Shown here in pieces: positions 32,476 to 43,500 of a stretch of 64,000 nt of DNA; the first letter of the stretch is position 1, and each line of letters opens with the position of its first letter. Made by a program: the position numbers and the translations under genes. This DNA is from Lamellibrachia satsuma (Eukaryota > Annelida > Polychaeta > Sabellida > Siboglinidae), in assembly GCA_033239005.1 (NCBI GenBank), contig BSQZ01000004.1:17292507-17356506 (forward strand), read 5' to 3'. The notes beneath the pieces are model-generated. The model made no database searches, was not told where the DNA came from, and saw only the letters and a program-made list of their open reading frames with translations.

Positions 32476-33091
32476 CCGCCCAGCACTTCTAGAAAGGACT
32501 AACCTGGCGACGAGTAACTGAAAAACAATAAAGGCATACTACCAGATTCCGTTACCAGATAATGTTTAAATTTCGCTGGTCACCGGCATCAGTTTTCACT
32601 ACACGTACGAACGAGAGGAAGATGGAGAGAATAATAACAATAATGTAACCAGACATTTAAGGACAGTTGGCAAAAAATATCAGAAAATTTAACGAAAAAA
32701 GCTGGGGAGACTGCACAGATTAACTTGGATAACCAGGATGGTTACATAAAAATAAAAACTGAATGAAGACAAGATCTGCTGTGCCAAGAGCCGACTAAAA
32801 ATAAGTATATGGAAAAAGAACTAGTCTATTTATTAACCTAGCTGTTACTACACCACCAAAGTTGCAGGAAATTGTCTGTATCCAAGCATTGTGCTGGCTT
32901 AGTTAATTTGTGTGCACAAGAGCGATTTAAGTCAAAATTTCTGGCTTCATCATTCGTCAGTGATTGTTCTAACAAAACAGTTCTCATTCGAAACTCTCAT
33001 TGTCATGCGGCATTGCATCAGATTTATGATGCGTAATTAATACACACTTACACGTAGAATGTAAAATAGTGCACAATATTACACATAATTA

Positions 33092-33183
33092 TGATTTAAC
33101 AAGATTTAACAAATTGGCCAACAAAAGCCACACGCTCCAGATGGCAAGCGGACAAGATAATTACGCCATTGGCTTATCGAGAC
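33092..33183 (-). repeat. LINE 3' tail fragment (minus strand)
   Basis: The reverse complement reads tctcgataagccaatggc, then cttgtccgcttgccatctgg and later ttgttaaatc. It matches the tail after the reverse transcriptase at 38.7 kb but with a rearranged middle. Confidence 0.7.
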
Positions 33184-33429
33184 AATCTATATACGGCCAC
33201 CCTTATCAGAGAGCTGTCATTGTTTTATATATTCACACTATTCGCAATTCCCCCCCCCCTCCATCCGCCCTTCCTCTCCGTCTCCCTCTCATCCTCATCC
33301 CTCTCCTTCTCCATACCTTCCATTGATCTAAACCTCCGAAGGTTGAAAAATCCACCGTCAGGCCATACACGCAATCTCTGAAGACATATTGTAGCACAGC
33401 ACTGAGGAGTGAACTAAAATGTGTTGGTA

Positions 33430-33861
33430 CAAACACATATCTCTGCTCCACACCATTGGTGACCCGGAACGGATCGAACCAGCTGTCGCAGTGCAGGGAT
33501 CACAATATCATTGGTGTAGCAAATTAAGCGATTCAGTATGATTCTAGCTAGAAATGTGCCTGCTGTGCAAAGAAAAGAAACACCTGTAATGATCGCAATA
33601 TAGTTCCTTTTGTCGCCTTTTTTGAACAGATGCACATTGTTTGCATTTTCCCACTCTGGTTTTGTGAACATTACCAAAAGCGTTTAAGAGTTTTATCTCA
33701 GGGAGATTGACCACCACATCTAAATATTTCAGCCAGGATTTTTCGCTCACAATACACTTGCCACGTGAAGTTTGTCTCACTGTGTGTAGCAGTTCCTGTT
33801 CGCACGGTTCATCCACAAGTTCTGGAACAACCGGGGATTCTTTTATATTTTGTGTTGACAT
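33430..33861 (-). pseudogene. RTE-like LINE reverse transcriptase fragment
   Basis: Two overlapping minus frames read PVVPELVDEPCEQELLHTVR and RQTSRGKC, then WENANNVHLFKKGDKRNYI, LLCTAGTFLARIILNRLICY. This is the N-terminal fingers region of an RTE-like reverse transcriptase (conserved LxKKGDR...NYR...LL). At least one frameshift and missing downstream palm motifs show it is dead. Confidence 0.65.
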
Positions 33862-33891
33862 TCAGGAAATATATCAAAAGAATGGCTCCTT

Positions 33892-34066
33892 GTAGTCGTG
33901 TTCTCAGTTCGTTGTAGGCGTGTTCTCAGTTCGTTGTAGCTAGGCGTGTTCTCAGTTCGTTGTAGTCGTGTTCTCGGTTCGTTGTAGGCGTGTTCTCGGT
34001 TCGTTGTAGGCGTGTTCTCAGTTCGTTGTAGGCGTGTTCTCAGTTCGTTGTAGGCGTGTTCATGGT
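33892..34066. repeat. 22-bp minisatellite
   Basis: About eight copies of gttctcagttcgttgtaggc or a close variant. Degenerate related units (cgtgttcatggttc, ttctttgtagg) continue to about 34,320. Confidence 0.95.
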
Positions 34067-34329
34067 TCATTATACGGTCAGTATTTCCTCTAGGCATTTT
34101 CATTGTTACTTAATTATAGTCTCCAAACATGTTAAAAGTTCCTTTAAGTATGGCAATGGTTCTTTATAGGCATGTTCATGATTCCTTCTAGGTGTGTTCT
34201 GGGTTCTTTGTAGGAGTTTCCTAAATTTATATAGGCGTGTTTGTATAGTTGTCGACCTAGCTGTAGGCGTGTTCATATAGCTGTGTTCGTGTGCGTGCGT
34301 GCGTGCGTGTTCAAGGTTCCCTATTACCA

Positions 34330-36420
34330 TGTTAGTGCATCGTTATTTGTTGGCGTGATTGGGTGCTTCATTTCAGGATAAAGGTCAAGTAAGGCTGAAA
34401 TTGTGTAAGTCTGGGTTCAACAGACATTAGAGTTCAGTAGTATATTCTACCATGCATGCCCTAGCTGACTGTGACTAGATTTGGTTTGTGTGGACAATAC
34501 TCGAGTATTGTACTATGAGACCATTCAGTTGCAGCAGCAAACTGAAGCCTGAACAACAATAGGCAGCGCGCAGGTAGACTAGGCCTACACATGACCGAGT
34601 TAGAGGATGTGGACCCTCTGTATCGCACGGACCCGCGTCCCCGATGTAGTACGGACTCTCGGACCCATGACCTATATATCCGGGAATACGGCCATGTCGT
34701 GGTCAACGTCGAGCCGCAATGATGCCGGCTGACGGACGGGTCACTGTGAACCTCACGTATTGGTGTTGCACGCCTATCACAGGTGTCAACATCACTGCTT
34801 TCGGTTTGAAATACGGTTTTTCCTCTAGTCCCGCTTTTTTTAAACAAAGAAAATTTACGATAACATCGACCTAATTTGTTGCACACGATGCCATTCTAAG
34901 CACATTTATTTTTTTTTCCAGTGAGTTAACATTTTCTCCAGCGTGCGTTCACCGCGACCCATAAAGTAAAAAAAAAACAGCAAAAAAAATTACTAAACTA
35001 GGGTGTTTCTCGTTTTTCGTGAACACTTTCCCGCTTTTACACGAACAGTTTTTGACACGTATGGCCTCTACGTAATACTTTTAATGCATAATATTATACA
35101 TTAACTAGTTAATTTAAATGTTTATAATTTATATTATTACGCAAAGCGCCCATCTAACTACAATCGAGCTTATATTTGTATTATGTTTGTATGTTAACGT
35201 TTTCCTCCTAGACGGCTTGCACCTCGGGCGCCAAACTTTCATGGATTAATCTACGACCCCACGAATGAAACGTAACGCCTTTATTTTTTTGAAATACCCC
35301 GTATATAAAGGGTTCTTAGTGGTTTTTATTGTAAATCATATGTTAGCGACGTAAAACGTAAACTACCAACAGTCGCAGAAACCACGCGCGCACGGCGAAT
35401 GTATACTTCGGTACGTAAACCGTTTGAGAGTAGGCCTACGTACGTATAGCTCGATCCATCTGGACGGTTTATGTTAATTATAGTACAAAGCACGCACCCA
35501 TGTATTGGTCCGAGGTCGCAGACCAATACACAATAAAAATATATTCTACTATTCTACAACCAACACAAGTATCCATGGGTCTAAATTCACGCGACCTCCA
35601 TCATTTTGAACATGCAACGAGTTCTGCATCACATACGTATACACGTTTGACGTTCCCTTAAAACAATCTCGAACGTATTGTTGGCATATTGGCCTGAGGC
35701 ATTTGGTAAACATTGCTATCATGACTGTCACGTATGAATTATCAAGTTATACTGTCATGTGGACGGGCATTTTTGCTAGTATAGTCATAATCAACAGAAA
35801 TGTCTACGCAATATATACATACATTTACACTTATTGTCAATGACACGATGAAGAGCGATCATTTCTTAAAATAATCACATCACGCCTGGTTGGATCGCAT
35901 CTTATATGAATAGATTCAAGCATATGGACACGTCGCACGTGGTCTGGCGAATTACAGTGGTCGAGTTTGCGGACTAGTGGTAAACATATACAAAAGACCG
36001 ATCGAACAACAAAGCTTTTGTTGGAAGTGTGTAACTTCGTCAACATCCACAAGTACCTGCGCGCGTGTTTACGATATGTGTCACTCTACTATAGTTAATG
36101 TAATTAATCGTGTAGGATGTATAAACACGCTCTACGTCAACATATCAAAGAAAATAACACCGCTCCTACAAACCGTTCTACTGGACAATTAACCTTGATT
36201 TGTCATCAGTATAATATGCGTGTGCACGTGCGTGCGTGCCAGAGTGCGTGCGTGCGTGCGTGCACGTTAGTTTGCATGTTACAGAACATTAAGATTGCAT
36301 GGTGAATATCTTATATTTGCACAATTCACCGTAAGTTAATTTAAGCACTCGCGTATCCCACGTACATCAATCAAAAACAGTGACACGTCGTTCCGAGACA
36401 ATTATTCTCAAATGATCATC
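34330..36420. other. Intergenic, no gene recognised
   Basis: There is a minus frame of about 140 codons without an ATG at 34461-34886 in locally GC-richer DNA, with no recognisable motif. A gtgcgtgc microsatellite lies at about 36,225-36,262. Nothing else is supported. Confidence 0.5.
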
Positions 36421-36429
36421 TGTCAATCA

Positions 36430-37014
36430 TTTATCTTGGGTGTCACTTTCGAAACTACTTGATCCACGACGTTTCTGCGGTGTCAAGGTCGCCGCAAATA
36501 GTTACCGTCAGCGCGATCAACCGGCTTCGACTAGTGTGGGTCGTCGAAGGTTGTACCAGCGACTCGTAAACATCAGCCGAAGCGGCTTGTTTACTAAACC
36601 GTCAAACGTGACGGTCCACCGAACGTCAACCGAACCAGAGCGGTTCGTGTCAGTCAGTGGAAGACGAGACATCGCGGTGAGTAATACTGTCACTAACAAC
36701 CCGGGTAACTTTCATTAACTTTCTCCAACGCGCAGGTGTTGGCCCAATTATTGGAGGCTCTGAGAGACGTACGTGGCCCCTCGCTCCCACGTGTCCGGTT
36801 AAGGTGTGCGATCTCCCGCGAGGGGTCTCCGTAAGTGATTGGCTGACCGGTTGCGTCATCTTGTTTACAGTCGGCGTACCGCCTATCATTAATTGGCGTT
36901 CAGCGTAGAACGTGTTATGCTTATGGGAAGGCCGTGTTCGCGGCAGTGACAGTTGTTGATCAGTGAAAGTAACAGGGTGAACGTACTTGCGGCAGGAATA
37001 TTAAAAAAAAACAG
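36430..37014 (+). promoter_or_regulatory. CpG-richer region with a candidate AASS first exon
   Basis: It is richer in CG dinucleotides than its surroundings. It ends with a strong donor, aaaaacag/gtaagtcg, at 37014/37015, with no coding frame before it. An acceptor, gtttcttccag, sits at 40,500-40,510, 12 bases upstream of the AASS ATG. A non-coding first exon ending at 37014 joined to 40511 would fit, but another gene or no transcript is possible. A second donor-like gcg/gtgagt lies at about 36,677. Confidence 0.35.
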
Positions 37015-37354
37015 GTAAGTCGGATAGTACTAGTGACGTGTCTTTAATTGTAACGTTGTGTTGTGATTGGTGTAAGCTATAGTCATCCGTTAATAGTGAC
37101 AGTGTTCATAACATAATTCATATCTGATATAATTAGCTGCAAATCGGTTCCTAGGTACCGTTCTGTCTGTGGCTGGGGGTGGTATATGGGGTATGTAAAT
37201 GGAGCTATGACACCTCATACATTTATTATTTAATCAATGCATGGCATATATAAAGACATCAAATAAAAAAATAGGGTCGAGAGATTCCTCTAAGTCTAAG
37301 ACTTTCATAGTCGCGATCGAAGAGCCACCTTATCAACTAAAACTTCACTAAATC

Positions 37355-38790
37355 AAAACATCATACCATTATTTAAAAAGGGTTCGAGAAATAAGTCAGA
37401 GAATTACAGACCAGTGAGTTTAACGTCAGTGATTTGTAAATTATTAGAAAGGTTAATTAAAGACCATATGGTGGACTTCCTCGTTAAGCATAAATTATTA
37501 AATTCATCTCAACATGGATTCCTTAAAGCGAGGTCATGCTTAACAAATATGTTATGTTTTTTGGAAGAAATCACTAAGTGGATAGACGTAGGATCGCCAG
37601 TAGATATTATCTACTTAGATTTTCAGAAAGCTTTTGACAAAGTGCCACATCAAAGATTGCTACTTAAATTAAAAGCCCATGGTATCGGGGATAGCATAAC
37701 TGACTGGATAGAACAATGGCTGACTGACAGAAGACAACGAGTTGTAGTAGATGGAGAAGTTTCAAATTGGAAATCGGTTTTGAGTGGGGTACTTCAAGGA
37801 TCAGTATTAGGACCTATATTATTCTTAATTTATATCAATGACTTGGACGACAGTATAACAAGTAACGTACTGAAATTTGCAGATGACACAAAACTGTTTA
37901 GAAAGGTTAATACTGATGGTGATAAACAACATTTACGAAACGATCTAGACAGATTAGTGAAATGGTCTGAGAAATGGCAGATGCTGCTCAATTTTGGGAA
38001 ATGTAAATGCCTACATACAGGACATGGGAACTTGAATGTAAACTATAAAATGGGAGATACTGTTCTGGGTACTACTGTAAAAGAAAAGGACTTAGGAGTT
38101 ACAATAAGCGCTGATATGAAAGTTTCAGAGCAGTGTGGTATTGCAGCTTCAAAGGGTAATCAAATTCTTGGATTGATTAGAAGAAACATAACATACAAGG
38201 GAAAAAAGTTAATTATACCTCTTTATAAAGCAATAGTTAGACCTCATTTAGAATACTATATACAAGCATGGAGACCATATCGTAAGAAGGATATAGATAC
38301 GCTTGAACGCATACAAAGGAGAGCAACTAAAATGATTCCAGAACTTAGAGACCTTAGTTATGAAGAACTCCTGAAAGAATGTGGTTTAACAAACCTAGAG
38401 ACAAGGAGGTTAAGAGGAGATCAGATTGAAGTTTTTAAGATATTGAATGGGTATGAAAATATTGATAGAAATATGTTTTTCTCACTCAAGAAGGATAGCA
38501 GAACTAGAGGACATGAGGTAAAATTAGTAAAGGATCAATGTAGATTGGACATCAGGAAGCACTTGTTCTCACAGATGACAATAAATGAATGGAACAAATT
38601 GCCTACAGATTGTGTAACTGCTAGCAGCGTGAATATGTTTAAAAACAAGGTTGACACATATCTCAGGAGGCCGGGTTATAAGTAGATGAACATTGTTGGA
38701 CTCTCGATAAGCCAATGGCTTCCTTGTCCACTTGCCATCTGGGCCTTTGGCTTGGATGGCAAATCTTGTTAAATCTTGTTAAAAATCAGT
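37355..38790 (+). mobile_element. 5'-truncated CR1/jockey-like LINE with intact reverse transcriptase
   Basis: An uninterrupted frame (stop at 38683-38685) encodes a non-LTR reverse transcriptase. Homology starts upstream of any ATG with IIPLFKKGS and ENYRPVSLTSV (from about 37360). Numbering from 37414: QHGFLKARSCL 33-43, palm motif A LDFQKAFD at 68-75, GVLQGSVLGP at 125-134, and catalytic FADD at 155-158. It ends with the thumb and a C-terminal region closing LRRPGYK. The endonuclease domain is missing, so it cannot mobilise itself. The 3' UTR (38686-38785) ends in tandem cttgttaaat repeats. Lack of stops suggests recent insertion. Clade assignment is by remembered resemblance. Confidence 0.85.
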
Positions 38791-39334
38791 AGGTTAAGCC
38801 ATTTACATTCTTCCAAGAAAAGAAAAAACCACAATAGCTCTCTCTGAGTGCGCAGGTGTGTATTGAAAAATATGTGGGGGGGGTGGGGTGGCATGCATGT
38901 GTGTAAGTATACGTGCATATATTAGCAATTTGGCCTTGTGCGTGAAACTTGGTAATTTTGTAAAAAAATAATGTACACTATGTGTATTAAACTTTTCTTT
39001 GACTAATGCTGGAATGTTTTTCAAGTAAAAATGACATTTCTTTGCCAATTCGTGTTTAGTTCTATATATTTCGTTCTTGATTCGCACATCATAATTATGT
39101 ATGTCGTAGTTGAAAATTATCCTCTGGAGAACATATCTTATTTTTACAAAATAGGATTGGACATATTTTTTGCTTATCAGGATAATCAACATTTTAAACA
39201 TGGCTGGAAGTTTTCCAAAACAAGTGCCTCACGAAGATACTGCGAATCTACTGGCCAAACAAAATCTCCAACACGGATCTCCATGAAAGAACAGGTATGC
39301 AGCCCATCTCTCTCTCTCTCTCGAGGGTAAACAC

Positions 39335-39583
39335 CGCAGATGGAAATGGATCGGACACGTCTGCAGAATGCCGTTGACATCCATTCCAAGAGTGGCCATG
39401 CGCTGGACCCCTGGTGGCAAGAGAGCGAGGGGGAGACCCAGGGAGACGTGGAGGAGATCAGTAGAGCGGGAGATGAAGGCTCCCGGGTGGAGTTGGGGCC
39501 AGGTGACGAAGCTTGCAATGGACAGGCAACATTGGTGTTCTTTGGTGTCGGCCTTATGTGTGATCCCGTACGAAGAGGATTAA
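39335..39583 (+). pseudogene. RTE-like LINE C-terminal fragment
   Basis: The frame reads RWKWIGHVCRMP, then MRWTPGGKRARGRPRETWRR and REMKAPGWSWGQV, ending at TAA 39581. WIGHxxRM, GRPxETWRR and GW(S/T)W are the classic RTE LINE C-terminal pattern. The frame is open but holds only the last 80 or so residues. A TC-rich run lies just upstream. Confidence 0.75.
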
Positions 39584-39589
39584 CCTTAA

Positions 39590-40500
39590 CCAATACACAA
39601 ATAACCTTTTTTCGTTCTTTTCAAATATACCCACCATTATGTTAAGCTGTGGCAAAATAAGGTGAAGGGTTCATTTCCACATGCCTACTCAAATGGAACC
39701 CCTTTTTCTATTCCTGTGCTATGATGTGTTGTCCTGGACAGGCTACCTGTTCTGCACAGTAATGAACCCCCCGATCTGCAATAGAAACCCCCTTTCACAA
39801 AAACAAAGCAAAATTGTGCCTATTCTAGACAGAAAAAGAAAAGGATTCATTCTGATAAACAGCTTTTCACTGAACCATAGATTGTTCATATTTTTGCAAA
39901 TACATACAATGCTATATTGGGGTGGCTTGCACAAATAAATTGTTCAAAACTAAAAATAGTTTTGAACAAAACAACCAAGCCTGATTTCAGTATTTAAAAA
40001 TAAATTAATAAACTTTGTGCATTAGTGTAGAAAAGGCAAGTGAAGATTGCATCATCATCTACCAAACTAGGTTGTTCACATGTTCATTCACCAATGGGCA
40101 CATCGGGGTTAGCAACATGTTTTACAATGTTGTAAACAAGACATACATCCATACATTACCTTTGTTTACATATGGCTTGTTTACATATTGAGAATAATTG
40201 TCAATCACTGGCATTGATTTTCATGTAAATTGATGGGTCCACAGACAAATATGGGAGTCCGCAATTTTTTTACAACAATCAGTCCACACTGTAGTGCCAC
40301 TGATGTATCAACTTCCTCACCCATAATCTAAGACTGCGTCGAGTCGGCCATGTTGGATCGCATATATGCAAATTTCATAATATATCGCAAGTACTTTGCA
40401 GTACTAAAATATGAATATTGCAATACTGAGTTTTATGTCCATCTTTTCTTTACTGATGGCCTAACTGGGTTTCTAATCAGGTTATAAATTTTGGAAGTGT
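39590..40500. other. Non-coding flank upstream of AASS exon 1
   Basis: AT-rich, with no recognisable gene. A gttttgaacaaaa-type palindrome around 39,943-39,970 is the only visible structure. Confidence 0.5.
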
Positions 40501-40522
40501 TTCTTCCAGGTGGCCAGGGAAG

Positions 40523-43500
40523 ATGTGGAAAGCAAGGGCAGTGTTGTGTTGTCACAGCAACTACCAGACTGTTTCGAAACAAATATGGCGCCATGCGTCC
40601 GGCGGGAAGAAGGTGCTGGCAATACGCCGTGAAGACAATAGTGTGTGGGAGAGGAGGGCGCCACTTGCACCATCACATGTCAAACAGCTCATTGATGGAG
40701 GGGTCAAGGTCATTGTACAGCAATCAAACCGAGTGCATATCCCATGCAGGTAATATAATCCACACCTCATGCAAATACTGTACTACACACCCCATGCAGG
40801 GTTGTACTACACACCCCTTGGAAATACTGTACTACACATCCCATGCAGGGTTGTACTACACACCCCATGCAGGGTTGTACTATATATCCCTTGGAAATAC
40901 TGTACTACACACCCCATGCAGGGTCAAGGAATCACACATTATTTTATTTCCAGAGTCTATGCTTGTTACAAACTACATACTTTGCCAGAAACCACTGAAA
41001 CATCATTATAATATGCTAACAAAACTACCCATCCTCCGGACGAGATAACTTGGTAGTTCGTAAGTGACTGTCATGATAGCAACATTAAAAAAATGTCAGA
41101 ATACACAACATGATCACGGAAATATCCATCTATGCTCTGTCAATATCTTGATGGCTTCTTGCAATCCAACTCTCAAAATTGCGACGTTATATTGCGTGTC
41201 ATGGAAGTGTCTAGTGACAGTTTACATAACTTGGAAAAAGACACATAGCATTGCGAACAATTGTATGTAATAACTATGATGAGTAATTTGATTGTTCGTA
41301 GAAAGGGTAATAGTATTAGTGGGGTGAATAAAAAATTCCTTGGGTCATACACGATCCCCTGAAAGTTTGGCAGTTGAGATGCATAGCATCTAGGAGGGGT
41401 AGCCTAACATACATACATAAAGACAAAACAAATAAACATACATACACACATACATGCACGCATGCACGCATGCATGCATGCACGCATGCACGCACGCACG
41501 CACAAGCAAGCTTGGTTATGTTATAGTAAGATTATAATCATATTTGGTTCATGGCATTCCTGTCAAATTAATAACATGAAGACATACACAGACATACCTG
41601 TATATACTGGAAAAATAAAAACAATCTGTGAAGTATGTTCTGTCATCTGATACCATGATGCAATTGAAGCCTGGGCTGATGAAACCAACTACAGTGTGCT
41701 CCACATGGCTACTGCCGTACACAGTGCAAACTTCTTAGATGTCATCTGAGCATCTTAGGTTGCAGAAACTTACAATGCACTCTCACACAAAAACTACAGT
41801 GCACATTCCTTTTTTGCTGGCATTCAGCAGTAAAGTCATCCCCCAGGCATTACGCCTTAGGAAGCCATGAAGGCTTATATGGCCAGTGCTTAAGCCTGGT
41901 TTCTGTAGTGCGAAGCAACTTAGAGTGCAGTTATACTGACTCTCCTGTGCGGGACACTAGTCCATCGCAGGTACCTTCCAAACAGTGTTTGTACTCATTT
42001 ACAGCTGAGTAGACTGAGGCAAAGTAGGGTAAACAAAATTGCCTAAGCTTCGAAAACAAACTGTGCCCAGTGTGGGTCTTGAACTCACAACCCTCGAATT
42101 TAGAGTCCAACACCTTAACCACTAGGCCACGGATTCCCCCACAACATTCAGCAGTGAAGGTAGCCTTTTTCTAAGGCATTTCTCACTGACTTGTGAAATT
42201 GTCCAGTCATGTCATTGAGTAGGGGAAAGTGAGGCATGTCAACACAGTGGTGTATTTAAGGGGGCATTGAGCTATAGTCCCCACCTTGCAAGATCCTAGT
42301 TGCGCACTGTGTCCACATCTTGGGTATTCCATTTTTTATTGTCTGCACACCTCATTATTGACTGCACCATGTAGTTTGTACATGATTTTAGAACTATGTG
42401 CTAGTAGGGGGGTGGCTTAGCATGGGTTGGGGGTGGCTTAGTAGGGGTGGCTCAGTGGGGGTGGCTTAGTAAGGGTGGCTTAGTGGGGGTGGCTCAGTGG
42501 GGGTGTCTTGGGGATACCCTGGCTTAGTAGGGATAGCTAGCTCAGTGGGGGTGGCTTAGTAGAGGTGGCTCCGGGTGGCTTAGTAAAGCAAGGGTAGCTT
42601 AGTGGCTTAACTGGGGTTAATTGTCACAACATGACTAGGAAGGTAAAAGTAGATTTTTGATAAACATTTGTTTAAACCCAATCCATGTCACATACTATTG
42701 TCAAACTGGTCCTAATTAAAAGCTGGACAACATTTTTAATAGACATGTTGGATAAAGTTGGATTTGGGGATTTTAGTCCCACAATCCCGTACTTCTTTTT
42801 TGTAACACAGTTAATTTTACTGGTACTCTCTTCATGTAGCACAGTTCATTTTATTGGTACTCTCTTCATGTAGGCGTATGCAAGTGTTGGAGCATGCATC
42901 CAGGAAGACATAAGTGAAGCGCCCCTCATCCTGGGGGTGAAGTCAATCCCTATTGACCTCCTACAACCCTACAAGACCTATGCCTTCTTCTCCCACACAA
43001 TCAAGGCTCAGGAAGCCAACATGGCGCTCCTTGATGCTCTTCTTGAGAAGGTATTCATGCCCGTTTGCCTTTTTCTTTTTACAGCACTGACAGATATTGA
43101 TAAGTTTCTTGTCCATGTGCAATGTAGTAGAGCAACACGCTCCAGATAGCAGTTTTGTCAAACAAATTCAGATTCTTGCATAACGACTGAAAGTAATATT
43201 ATAATATTTGTTTGACCATCATTTCAACGTAGTTTCTACCTTCCTCACCACTAGAAAATAAATAAAATGCTTTTATGGTCATTCTCAGTTTTATGTTGAT
43301 TTTACTTACATATCTACAAAACTATCTAAAATCTCCCGACTTATTTTCAAAATGTTCTGAAATTTTCCACAATCAAAGATCATTAGAAATGGTGGCCTTG
43401 TTCTTGGACTTAGGTGATGTTAATTTTAAAACTGCAGTATCACATTGTGAAACTAGTTGATGTGCAGTTGCTAATAATGTGGTCCGTTAGTGTATGTAGT

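Noticed and set aside
37414..37416. GTG at 37414 as the LINE protein start
   Set aside because: Homology continues upstream of it; the frame is simply truncated at the 5' end.
42050..42142. tRNA gene on the minus strand
   Set aside because: Same reasoning: linked to the shared SINE core, imperfect stems.
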